Below, in pieces: positions 24,518 to 32,859 of a stretch of 64,000 nucleotides of DNA (position 1 is the stretch's first letter; every line of letters begins with the position of its first letter). The translations under genes and the position numbers were made by a program. The stretch comes from Streptomyces composti (GTDB taxonomy: Bacteria; Actinomycetota; Actinomycetes; Streptomycetales; Streptomycetaceae), in contig NZ_JAATEM010000031.1 in the NCBI RefSeq assembly GCF_012034205.1, forward strand, positions 1-64,000, read 5' to 3'. Below the pieces are notes generated by a model. That model saw nothing but the letters and a program-made list of their open reading frames with translations. It was not told the DNA's origin and searched no databases.

Positions 24518-27483
24518 CGCCGTCCCCCTCGTTCGTCCTCGCGCAGCGCCACCAGGTCCGCCAGCTCCGCGTCCGTCAGTTCGGTGAGCGCCGCCTCGCC
24601 GGAGCCCAGCACCGCGTCGGCCAGCTCCCGCTTGCTCTCCAGCAGGGCGGCGATGCGGTCCTCGACGGTCCCCTCGGCGATGATGCGGTGCACCTGCACC
24701 GGCCGGGTCTGGCCGATGCGGTACGCCCGGTCCGTCGCCTGCGCCTCGACGGCGGGGTTCCACCAGCGGTCGTAGTGCACGACATGCTCGGCGCGGGTCA
24801 GGTTCAGGCCGGTGCCGGCCGCCTTGAGCGACAGCAGGAACACCGGCACCTCGCCCGCCTGGAAACGCCGCACCATCTCCTCGCGCGCCGCCACCGGCGT
24901 GCCGCCGTGCAGGAGCTGAGCCGGAACGCCCCGCGCGGCCAGGTGGCGCTCCAGGATTCCGGCCATCGCCACGTACTGCGTGAACACCAGCACACCCGCC
25001 TGCTCGGCGAGCGCGGTGTCGAGCAGTTCGTCCAGCAGCTCCAGCTTGCCGGAGCGTCCCGCGACCACCGGGCGCGGCTCCTTGAGGTACTGCGCCGGGT
25101 GATTGCAGATCTGCTTCAGACCGGTCAGCAGTTTCACGATCAGTCCCCGGCGCGCCGGCCCGTCCGCCTCGGCGATCCCGGCGAGTGCCTCGCGCACCAC
25201 GGCCTCGTACAGCCCCGCCTGCTCCTGCGTGAGGGACACGGCGTGATCGGTCTCGGTCTTCGGCGGCAGCTCCGGGGCGATCCCCGGATCCGACTTGCGG
25301 CGGCGCAGCAGGAACGGCCGCACCAGCCTGGCCAGCCGCTCCGCCGCGGCCGGGTCCCGGCCCCCCTCCACGGCGTCCGCGTACCGCCTGCGGAAGGTGC
25401 CGAGCCGGCCGAGCAGGCCCGGCGTGGTCCAGTCGAGGATCGCCCACAACTCCGTCAGGTCGTTCTCCACCGGCGTGCCGGTGAGCGCCACCCGGGCCCG
25501 GGCGCCGACGGACCGCAGCTGACGTGCTGTCGAGGCGTACGGGTTCTTCACGTGCTGGGCCTCGTCGGCGACCACCATCCCCCAGTCGACTTCGGCGAGC
25601 CGGCCGGCGTCCAGACGCATGGTCCCGTACGTGGTGAGCACGAACTCGCCGTCCCCCAGGCCGTCCAGACAGCGGCGCGCCCCGTGGAAGCGCCGCACGG
25701 CCGTGCCGGGCGCGAACCGCTCGATCTCCCGCTGCCAGTTGCCCATCAGCGACGCCGGGCAGACCACCAGCGTGGGCCCGGCCGCCGCCGGATCGCTCTG
25801 CCGGTGCAGATGCAGCGCGATCAGGGTGATGGTCTTGCCGAGCCCCATGTCGTCGGCGAGACAGCAGCCCAGGCCCAGCGAGGTCATGCGCGCCAGCCAG
25901 TCGAGTCCGCGCCGCTGGTAGTCGCGCAGGGGGGCAGCCAGCCCGGCCGGCGGCTCGACCGGCTCCTGCGCCCCGGGCTCGGCCAGCCGGTCGCGCAGCG
26001 ACGCCAGCCACCCGGCCGGACGGACCTCGATCCGGCGCCCGTCCACCTCCACGGAGCCGGTCAGCGCCGCGCCGAGCGCCTCGACCGGCGTCACCTTGCG
26101 GGCCCGGCGGGCGCGGGCGCGCTCGATCTCCTGAGGGTCGATCAGCACCCACTGGTCCCGCAGCCGCACCACCGGCCGGCCGGCCTCGGCGAGCCGGTCC
26201 AGCTCCGCCCGGGTGATCTTGTGCCCGCCGACGGCGAACGACCAGTCGAAGGCCAGCAGCGCCTCGGCCGACAGGAACGACGGCCCCTGACCGAAGCCGT
26301 CCGGCCCGGACTTCCGCTCCTCGTCGGCGGGGCCGACCTGCGCGCGGGTGACCAGACCCCGGGTCAGCTCCTTCGGCCAGTGCACCTCCACGCCCGCACC
26401 GGCCAGCGCCCGCGTCCCCTCGCCGAGCAGATCGACGACCTCCTCGTCGGCGAGCTCCACCGCGTCAGGGACGGTCGTCGACAGCAGGGGCGACAGCGGC
26501 GGCCAGGCGCGGGCCGCCCGGCGCAGGGCCAGCAGGGCGTCCCTGCGCTCCGCCGCGCCGAAGGCGCCGCCGCAGGTGCCGGTGGAGGTGCCGGTGGCGC
26601 CGGGAGCCGTGGACCAGACATCGGCGGCATCCGACACCAGGGCCGGGTCGCTGACGCTGTGCACCTGGAGCACGGCGCGGAAGGTCACAGGGGGCGAGCT
26701 GGGGCCGCCGTCCGCGCAGCCGGTGGCGCCGTCCGCGGCGGTGGCGGTGGAGCCGATGGTCCCGTCTGGTGTACGGGCGGGCGGCACGGCCGCGCCCGCC
26801 GCGTCGTCCGTGAGCCCGTCCACCTCGATACGCAGGGAGAGCCGGACGCCCGCGTCATGGCCCGCGGCGACATCGGCGGCCCAGGCCCGCAGCTCCGGCA
26901 GCCGCTGCGGCACCGGCGCGGTGTAGGCGGGGGTGCCGGTGAGCAGAGGTGCGGCGGGGGTGCGGGGGAGGGAGTCGGCGACCGCGTCCAGGAAGGCGCG
27001 CAGCAGGCGCGCCGGGGCGGGCAGCCGCAGCAGTCCGCCGGCGTCCACGGGGACGTGGCGGGCTCCGCCGGAATCCGCCGGGACGGCGTGGGCCTCGGGC
27101 GGCATGGCGGCGGCCAGCCGGTGCACCGCCTCGATGTCCTCGGGGCTCAGGGGGCCCACGCGCCAGGCGTCGTGATCGGTGGGGGAGAGTCCGGGCAGCA
27201 GCAGCCCGCGGGCCACCAGATGCAGGGCGTGCAGGGTGGCCGCACCCCAGAAGACGGTGGCCCGATGACCCTGCCCGAAGGTGCGCGCGCGGAGGAGCAG
27301 GGGCAGAGCGGTGCGCACCGGCACCAGCAGCGCGGGCACCGTCCTCCGCCCGGCGCCGTCCGGACCGGGCGTGATCACGGTCAGCTCCTCGGGCCGGTCG
27401 TGCTCGAGGACCTGTGGCGGCGGTCCGTCGGGATGCCAGAAGGCGACGCGGCCGGTGCGGGCGGGGTCGCCCGGCAGGAACAC
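24514..27483 (-). CDS. SNF2-family DEAD/DEAH-box ATPase
   Basis: At least 989 residues. The N-terminal half carries the SNF2-associated domain of bacterial Swi2/Snf2 proteins. The helicase core starts near residue 515: LRDYQRRGLDWL, Walker A ADDMGLGKTITL (about 543), DEAQ box VVADEAQHVKNP (about 637), TGTPVENDLTELW, LRRRKSD, and a C-terminal helicase domain with VFTQYVAM, LLHGGT, GTGLNLT, DRWWNPAVEAQATDRAYRIGQ. The only standard in-frame start is the GTG at 27483, but it lacks a ribosome binding site and conserved-looking sequence (TRCSAVFLPGD) continues upstream; initiation may occur at an ATC near 27564. Translationally coupled to the SWIM gene. Confidence 0.92.
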   Translation of the reverse strand: MFLPGDPARTGRVAFWHPDGPPPQVLEHDRPEELTVITPGPDGAGRRTVPALLVPVRTALPLLLRARTFGQGHRATVFWGAATLHALHLVARGLLLPGLSPTDHDAWRVGPLSPEDIEAVHRLAAAMPPEAHAVPADSGGARHVPVDAGGLLRLPAPARLLRAFLDAVADSLPRTPAAPLLTGTPAYTAPVPQRLPELRAWAADVAAGHDAGVRLSLRIEVDGLTDDAAGAAVPPARTPDGTIGSTATAADGATGCADGGPSSPPVTFRAVLQVHSVSDPALVSDAADVWSTAPGATGTSTGTCGGAFGAAERRDALLALRRAARAWPPLSPLLSTTVPDAVELADEEVVDLLGEGTRALAGAGVEVHWPKELTRGLVTRAQVGPADEERKSGPDGFGQGPSFLSAEALLAFDWSFAVGGHKITRAELDRLAEAGRPVVRLRDQWVLIDPQEIERARARRARKVTPVEALGAALTGSVEVDGRRIEVRPAGWLASLRDRLAEPGAQEPVEPPAGLAAPLRDYQRRGLDWLARMTSLGLGCCLADDMGLGKTITLIALHLHRQSDPAAAGPTLVVCPASLMGNWQREIERFAPGTAVRRFHGARRCLDGLGDGEFVLTTYGTMRLDAGRLAEVDWGMVVADEAQHVKNPYASTARQLRSVGARARVALTGTPVENDLTELWAILDWTTPGLLGRLGTFRRRYADAVEGGRDPAAAERLARLVRPFLLRRRKSDPGIAPELPPKTETDHAVSLTQEQAGLYEAVVREALAGIAEADGPARRGLIVKLLTGLKQICNHPAQYLKEPRPVVAGRSGKLELLDELLDTALAEQAGVLVFTQYVAMAGILERHLAARGVPAQLLHGGTPVAAREEMVRRFQAGEVPVFLLSLKAAGTGLNLTRAEHVVHYDRWWNPAVEAQATDRAYRIGQTRPVQVHRIIAEGTVEDRIAALLESKRELADAVLGSGEAALTELTDAELADLVALREDERGGRR

Positions 27484-27813
27484 GGCGGAGCAGCGGGTGA
27501 GCGGATGCGGGTGCGGGCCGCAGGACGAGAAGGGCGGAGCGGAGGGAGCCGTCTGCGTGGTGATGATCGAGTCCTCAAATTTGACTAGTGCCGTCGGGGC
27601 CGCCGAGGGTACACCACGTCCGGCGTCGACCGCCTGTGCCTCGCATGGTGAGTAGGGTCACTATGAAGGCCGAGGGCGGAGAAGGGACGCAGCCGAGCGA
27701 AGCCCTAGGGGGCGTACTTCAGGGTCGTCTCAGGGACGAGGCCAGGAACCGGCGCCGACGCGGGGCCGTTTTCACGACAGAGAGCGGCAAGGGCCGCGAA
27801 GGAGGCGACACTC
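27484..27813. other. Divergent spacer between the SNF2 gene and a small membrane protein
   Basis: 330 bp. The left 90 bp are probably the promoter and true N-terminal codons of the SNF2 gene, with the palindrome TCAAATTTGA at 27575-27584 beside TTGACT. The right part serves the gene at 27814, whose GGAGG is at about 27800. No other gene is seen. Confidence 0.55.
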
Positions 27814-27996
27814 ATGTCGAAGAACGCGAAGATCGCCGCGGGGGGCGTGGCGGCCGGGCTCATCCTGCTCATATGGCTGCCCTGGTGGGCCGCCCTTCTG
27901 ATCATCCTCGGCGTCCCCGCCGCGGCCTACCTCGCCCTGGACCCCTCCCAGCGGCGCAGGCTCCGCCGCGTCTCCCGCCGGGAGCTCGGCCGCTGA
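27814..27996 (+). CDS. Small membrane protein with basic tail
   Basis: 60 residues: an N-terminal and a second hydrophobic segment (AAGGVAAGLILLIWLPWWAA and LLIILGVPAAAYLAL) that could form two short helices or one long hairpin, followed by a strongly basic tail (QRRRLRRVSRRELGR). GGAGG precedes the ATG at 27814. No family recognised; the basic end may bind nucleic acid or phospholipid head groups. Convergent with the secreted hydrolase gene. Confidence 0.75.
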   Translation: MSKNAKIAAGGVAAGLILLIWLPWWAALLIILGVPAAAYLALDPSQRRRLRRVSRRELGR

Positions 27997-28074
27997 GCAG
28001 GAGCCGGAGGAAGAGTCCAGGAGGCGCCGGCCCGGGGCCAGGAGCCGCGAAGGGCAGGCACGGCTCACGCTCCG

Positions 28075-29460
28075 CTAGCGCTTGGCCGTCCCGTCTTCTC
28101 CCAGCGCGCAGGAGTTGACCACGTCGCCGTCCGCGGGCCGGGTGATCGTGTGGTCCGCGGGCGGCCGGACGCCGCGCTCCACCCAGGCGACCAGGGCGTC
28201 GAAGGCCGAACGGTGGCAGGGCAGGATCGGCCGGAGCCGGTCCGGGTAGGTGTCGTGGAGCCCGTCCACGTGCGTACCGCCCTGCACCGTGTAGTAGCGG
28301 TGCAGCGCGTCCCGCCCGCGCACCTCGATCATGCGGGCGTAGACGGCGGAGTCGGCGGCCTCCGGCAGCAGGGCGTCCAGATCGCCGTGCAGGGTGATCA
28401 GCGGCCTGCCGATGCGTCCGGTCAGCGACACCCGGGCCACCGCGCGATGCACGGAGGCGGGGCGCCGGGCGTAGTCGTAGGCGGCGTCGGAGGCGCACGG
28501 AGCGAGGATCTCCTCCGTGGTGCTCCCGGCGGAGGGGCCCGGGCAGGCACGGTCGTAGGAGGGGTCGAACTCGGCCCGGTAGATCTTCTGGGTCAGGCCC
28601 CAGTACGCCTTCTCGTGATACGGCCACAGGAACTTTGAGCCCGGCGCGAAGCCCACCGCGTGCAGGTCCTCGTCCCGCGCCCCGCCCAGCGTGCGGGCCA
28701 CCGTGACCGGCAGCGAGGTGAGGAGGCTGGGTCCGTCGGCGGTCCAGAGCGCTCCCTCCCAGTCGACCCCGCCGTCGTACAGCTCGGGGTGGTTCTCCAA
28801 CTGCCAGCGGGTGAGGTAGCCGCCGTTGGAGATCCCGGTGATGTAGGTGCGGCGCGGGGCGTGGCCGTAGCGCTGGGCGACGGCCTTCCGGGCGGCGAGG
28901 GTGAGCTGGGTGGTCCGCGTGTTCCACTCGGCGATCGCGTCGCCGGGCCGGCGGCCGTCCCGGTAGAAGTCGGCTCCGCTGTTGCCCTTGTCGGTCGCGG
29001 CATACGCGTAGCCGCGCGCGAGGACCTGGTCGGAGATCGCCTTGTCCGTGGCGTACTGCTTGCGGGTGCCGGGCGCCCCGGTGACGACCAGTCCGCCGTT
29101 CCACCGGTCCGGCAGCCGGATCACGAACTGCGCGTCGTGCTGCCAGCCGTGCGTGTTGTTGAAGCGGGAGGAGTCCGGGAAGTAGCCGTCGATCTGCACC
29201 CCGGGCACACCGGAGGGGGAGCGGGTGCCCGAGGCCGTGAGACCCGCCTGGTCCGCCATGTCGGTGTACGGGGTTCCCGCGAGCCCCGTCGTGGTCAGAT
29301 CGGCCAGACAGGCGCTGCGCTGATGGGCCGCGCCCGGCACCCGGACGCGCTCCTGGCGGTCACAGTGGCCCTCCGCCGCCGTGGCGGGGGGAGCCGGAGC
29401 GGTCAGGGCGACCGAGGTGAGGGCGAGGGCGAGCAGCGGAACGCCACGGTACGGGCGCAT
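28075..29460 (-). CDS. Secreted alpha/beta hydrolase (3-hydroxybutyrate oligomer hydrolase-like)
   Basis: 461 residues with a Sec signal peptide (MRPYRGVPLLALALTSVALT, cleavage near ATA-AEG, about residue 28). The nucleophile elbow is GISNGGYLTRW (Ser about 243); an acidic residue follows in LHGDLDALLPEAAD and a His in VQGGTHVDGLHDTY, completing a Ser-Asp-His triad. Five or more cysteines suggest disulfides. The overall pattern resembles secreted 3-hydroxybutyrate oligomer hydrolases and tannase/feruloyl-esterase relatives; substrate is uncertain. GGAGG precedes the ATG at 29460. Single gene. The 226-bp spacer before the next stop codon shows no further gene. Confidence 0.82.
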   Translation of the reverse strand: MRPYRGVPLLALALTSVALTAPAPPATAAEGHCDRQERVRVPGAAHQRSACLADLTTTGLAGTPYTDMADQAGLTASGTRSPSGVPGVQIDGYFPDSSRFNNTHGWQHDAQFVIRLPDRWNGGLVVTGAPGTRKQYATDKAISDQVLARGYAYAATDKGNSGADFYRDGRRPGDAIAEWNTRTTQLTLAARKAVAQRYGHAPRRTYITGISNGGYLTRWQLENHPELYDGGVDWEGALWTADGPSLLTSLPVTVARTLGGARDEDLHAVGFAPGSKFLWPYHEKAYWGLTQKIYRAEFDPSYDRACPGPSAGSTTEEILAPCASDAAYDYARRPASVHRAVARVSLTGRIGRPLITLHGDLDALLPEAADSAVYARMIEVRGRDALHRYYTVQGGTHVDGLHDTYPDRLRPILPCHRSAFDALVAWVERGVRPPADHTITRPADGDVVNSCALGEDGTAKR

Positions 29461-29686
29461 GACGGCCTCCGAGAGGTGCGGGACGCGGGAAGAGAGCAGC
29501 TGCCGCTGCGTGCGGCTGCCCCATGGTGGAGTCCCGTCCGGCTGTCAGCGATGGGTCGGCACCACATGGCCCGGTGCCCGACCGTGGCGGGTCCCAACAC
29601 GTGGGGTGGGGCACCGTCATCGGCCGCCGTGCTCAGGGAGACCGCACCGCCGTCGGCGCAGAGGCCGCGAGGCCGCACTCCCGTCC

Positions 29687-30598
29687 TCAGAGAGGCCGCA
29701 CCGCGATCTTGTCGAGGGCCTCCAGCAACGCCGGCAGTTCCGTTCCGCGGCCCACCGGGAGCACTTCGTTGGGCTCGTCGTCGAGCAGGACGAAGGCGAT
29801 GTCGTCCGTGCGGGCCACGAGGGACCAGCCGGGGCCGTCGGCCCGCAGCGTGCGTGCCCCGCCGGGGGCGAAGGAGGAACGGATGCGTCCGAGCGGCGGC
29901 GGCGCGTCGATGTACGCGCGCGCCTCGGCCAGGACCCGCCGGATGCCGGGATGGCGCGGCTGCCGTGCCTCGCCGGGGGCGTCGCCGGAGCCGTCGGCGC
30001 CGTCCGGACTTCCGGCGTCCGCGTCGCCCGAGTCGCCGGATGCCGCACTTCCGGCGTCCTCGGCGGCGGCCTCGTCGCCCTCGCCCGGCATCACGAACAC
30101 GCTGTCGTCGACCTGTTCGCGCCACGTGGCCCACTGCTGCGCGATCTCGTCGGCGCCCAGGCGTCGTTGGGCCGGGCCCCAGACGCTGGTGTCCGGAGGG
30201 GCCAGCGGCGCACGGCCGGCGATCTCCGGGTCGGGGTCGTGCGGCGCGGGCACGTTCGGGGCCGCCACCGCGACCGCGAGGGGCCAGCCGGGCAGCGCCG
30301 TGACCACCGTGCGCTCGTCCGGCGAGAGGTCGTGCTCCATGCCGCAGTCCCACGAGGCGATCGCGACCGCGACCAGGGAGACGTCGTCGACCACCACGGT
30401 CCACCGGGCGCCCTCGCCGTCCTGGCCGAGAACCAGCCCGTAGCCGTCGGCCACGGGAGGCAGACCGAGCGCCGCGCAGGCCTCCGGGTAGTCGTCGCCC
30501 AGCACACTCGGGAACTTCGCCGGTGTCAGCAGCACCGCCGTGAGCACATAGAGCGCGTCGTCCTCGGCGGCGACGGCTTGCTCGTCCGTCCCGGCCAT
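29687..30598 (-). CDS. Hypothetical protein with acidic linker
   Basis: 303 residues, no signal peptide or membrane helix. Two globular parts are separated by a low-complexity Gly/Ser/Asp/Ala segment (about 175-212, containing SAASGDSGDADAGSPDGADG). The N-terminal part has DDALYVLTAVLLTPAKFPSVLG and the C-terminal part ends LLDDEPNEVLPVGRGTELPALLEALDKIAVRPL. GGGGAGG precedes the ATG at 30598, which decides it against an upstream frame extension. I recognise no family or motif. Neighbours give no clear functional hint. Confidence 0.78.
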   Translation of the reverse strand: MAGTDEQAVAAEDDALYVLTAVLLTPAKFPSVLGDDYPEACAALGLPPVADGYGLVLGQDGEGARWTVVVDDVSLVAVAIASWDCGMEHDLSPDERTVVTALPGWPLAVAVAAPNVPAPHDPDPEIAGRAPLAPPDTSVWGPAQRRLGADEIAQQWATWREQVDDSVFVMPGEGDEAAAEDAGSAASGDSGDADAGSPDGADGSGDAPGEARQPRHPGIRRVLAEARAYIDAPPPLGRIRSSFAPGGARTLRADGPGWSLVARTDDIAFVLLDDEPNEVLPVGRGTELPALLEALDKIAVRPL

Positions 30599-30735
30599 CC
30601 CAGCCTCCCCATCGGTTCGTCCATCGGCGCGCACCCTATGCCGACCCCGAGCCCCTTGTCACGACCCGGCCCGCACTGCCGGAGCTGCAGTTTTCCTGCC
30701 GGACGGGGCGAATCGGCCAAGCGCCGGGGGACGAA

Positions 30736-31032
30736 TCAGACGGCCGGCAGCCCCAGGAGGGACCGTGCGACCGTCCGCGGGGACTCGTCGCGCTCCCGGG
30801 CCAGCGCGATCACCGCCCGGCACGCCAGCTCATTGACCCCGAACGACAGCGCCTCGGGCGACACCCAGCCCGCCGCCTCCTCGATGCGGTCCTGGTCGTC
30901 CTCCGCGCAGGCCGAGACGTACGCCGCCGCGGCCTCGAAGAGGTTGTGCGGACGCTCCCGCCGCGCCGGCCGCTCCTCGGTGCGGAGACTGCCGATCACC
31001 CTGCCGCCGAACCTGCGAACCCTGCCCCACAT
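30736..31032 (-). CDS. Small helical hypothetical protein
   Basis: 98 residues, mostly helix-forming, with a basic N terminus (WGRVRRFGGRVIG) and a central acidic stretch (ACAEDDQDRIEEAAGW). The pattern NLFEAAAAYVSACAEDD followed by ALSFGVNELACRAVIALARE suggests a helical bundle. No motif or family recognised. Start ATG at 31032; the preceding bases are AG-rich (GAGGGTGGACCG). It precedes the larger hypothetical gene on the same strand by 137 bp. Confidence 0.65.
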   Translation of the reverse strand: MWGRVRRFGGRVIGSLRTEERPARRERPHNLFEAAAAYVSACAEDDQDRIEEAAGWVSPEALSFGVNELACRAVIALARERDESPRTVARSLLGLPAV

Positions 31033-31135
31033 CGGTCCACCCTCTCGCTGAGCGGTTGCCCTCGCCGACCGGGCATCTCCTCTCCCTCAACGTAGAGTTG
31101 GAAGCGCCGTCGCAGAAGAGGGCGACCGGGGGCGC

Positions 31136-31735
31136 TCAGGGCGTACGCACCGCCAGCGCCAGAAACCGGTCGTCCCGGTCGGCGTACGAGGTCATGCGCC
31201 AGCCGGAACCGGCCAGCAGCGGGCGCAGACGGGACTCGGCGCGCAGATCGTCCGGAGTGATCTGCCGTCCCTGGCGCGCCGCGAGCGCCGCCCGCCCGAC
31301 GGGATGGAACAGCGCCAGCACGCCTCCGGGCCGCACCACGCGCGCCAGCTCGCGCAGGTTCTCCGCCGGCCGGGGGAGATGGGCGATCAGCCCCGCCCCG
31401 AACACCGCGTCCAGCGAACCGGAGCGCAGCGGCAGCGCGGTGACGTCGGCGAGCAGCAGCGCTCCGTCCCGGTCCCGGCCTCTGCGGACCGCCTCGTGCA
31501 GCATCTCGGGGGTGAGGTCGGCGCCGATGACCACGCCCGAGGGGCCCACGGCGGCACGCAGCGGCGGCAGGGCCCGCCCGGTGCCGCAGCCGGCGTCCAG
31601 CACCCGGTCGCCGGGACGCAGCCCGAGTTCGGCGACCGCCGCCTGGTAGGCGGGACCGTCGTCGGGAAAGCGCCGCTCCCAGTCGGCGGCCCGCGCGGCG
31701 AAGAACTCCTGGACACGTGTGTGGTCGTCGCTCAT
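31136..31735 (-). CDS. Class I SAM-dependent methyltransferase
   Basis: 199 residues with the Rossmann-type methyltransferase core: motif I VLDAGCGTGRALPPL (about 49-63), motif II GADLTPEMLHEA, LADVTALPLRSGSLDAVFGAG (motif IV region) and RVVRPGGVLALFHP. This is the Methyltransf_11-type small-molecule enzyme pattern seen in the UbiE/COQ5 group; the substrate is not deducible. The ATG at 31735 was preferred over one three codons upstream; both have weak purine-rich sites. Divergent from the MHYT gene. Confidence 0.88.
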   Translation of the reverse strand: MSDDHTRVQEFFAARAADWERRFPDDGPAYQAAVAELGLRPGDRVLDAGCGTGRALPPLRAAVGPSGVVIGADLTPEMLHEAVRRGRDRDGALLLADVTALPLRSGSLDAVFGAGLIAHLPRPAENLRELARVVRPGGVLALFHPVGRAALAARQGRQITPDDLRAESRLRPLLAGSGWRMTSYADRDDRFLALAVRTP

Positions 31736-31886
31736 GCTCCGCATGATCCCTCACCGGTACGGAGGATGCCGCTGTGCGCATGTTCGAGCGCGAGGCGATC
31801 GTTCCGGCGCATTTCGGCGTCATATTCCAACACCTTTCGAAACGCGCCCCCTTCGTGCGCCCACGCACCCCTAGCGTCCCGGAGCC

Positions 31887-32660
31887 ATGGGACACCTGGA
31901 CCACGCCGCCCTGGGGTGGCTTACCCCCGTGCTGTCGTACGTGATGGCCTGTACCGGCGCCGCCCTCGGGCTGCGCTGCACCGTCCGCGCTCTCGCCGCC
32001 ACCGGCCGCTCCCGCCGCAACTGGCTGATCACCGCCGCCTCGGCGATCGCCACCGGCATCTGGACCATGCACTTCGTGGCCATGCTCGGCTTCGGTGTCA
32101 GCGGCACCGAGATCCGCTACGACGTACCCCTGACCATCGCCAGCCTGCTGGTCGCCATGCTCGTCGTCTGCGCCGGCGTGTTCGCCGTCGGCTACAGCCG
32201 CGACCGGGGCCGGGCACTGCTGCTCGGCGGGCTCACCACCGGCCTCGGCGTCGCGAGCATGCACTACCTGGGCATGGCGGCGGTGCGGCTGCACGGAGAG
32301 GTGAGCTACGACCCGGTGCTCGTCGGCGTGTCGGTGCTGATCGCGGTCGTCGCGGCCACCGCCGCGCTGTGGGCGGCGCTCAACATCAAGTCGCCCGTCG
32401 CGGTCACCGTCGCCTCCCTGATCATGGGAGCGGCGGTCACCAGCATGCACTACACCGGAATGTTCGCGGTCGGTGTCCGCGTCACGCCCTCCTCGGACCC
32501 GCTGTCCGGGGCCACGGCGATGCAGTTCATCTTCCCGCTCGCGGTCGGCCTCGGGTCCTACCTGTTCATCACCTCGGCCTTCGTCGCCCTGTCGCCGACC
32601 GCGAACGAGCGCGAGGCCTCCGCCTCCGCCCAGCGGCCGGTCGAACCCGCCACCTCCTGA
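31887..32660 (+). CDS. MHYT-domain integral membrane sensor
   Basis: 257 residues with about seven transmembrane helices. Three MHYT-type motifs at helix ends, TMHFVAMLGF (about 59), SMHYLGMAAV (about 126) and SMHYTGMFAV (about 191), define the MHYT domain, proposed to bind a metal such as copper and sense O2, CO or NO. Unlike most MHYT proteins it has no GGDEF, EAL or kinase output domain; the C terminus is a short polar tail. It lies 199 bp upstream of the conservon on the same strand, so I infer that it may feed signal into CvnA, but a separate role is equally possible. Confidence 0.88.
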   Translation: MGHLDHAALGWLTPVLSYVMACTGAALGLRCTVRALAATGRSRRNWLITAASAIATGIWTMHFVAMLGFGVSGTEIRYDVPLTIASLLVAMLVVCAGVFAVGYSRDRGRALLLGGLTTGLGVASMHYLGMAAVRLHGEVSYDPVLVGVSVLIAVVAATAALWAALNIKSPVAVTVASLIMGAAVTSMHYTGMFAVGVRVTPSSDPLSGATAMQFIFPLAVGLGSYLFITSAFVALSPTANEREASASAQRPVEPATS

Positions 32661-32859
32661 ATCCTCGGCCCCCGTCCTCCGCAGCCCACCGTCCGACCCC
32701 GTCCTGTCCGCACCCCGGACCCGCCGTCCTCCCACCCTTCCGCACCTGCCGCCGCCCCCGGCCCGCACCGGGCCCCGCCGGTACCGGACCGCATCCGGCG
32801 GTGCGGCACGGGCCGATGCGGCGAGAGGTCCGCCCCGACCACCCTCGAGCGAGGAGTTC

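Noticed and set aside
30599..30735. Possible third gene between the two hypothetical genes
   Set aside because: No frame with a start and ribosome site; it reads as a normal promoter spacer.
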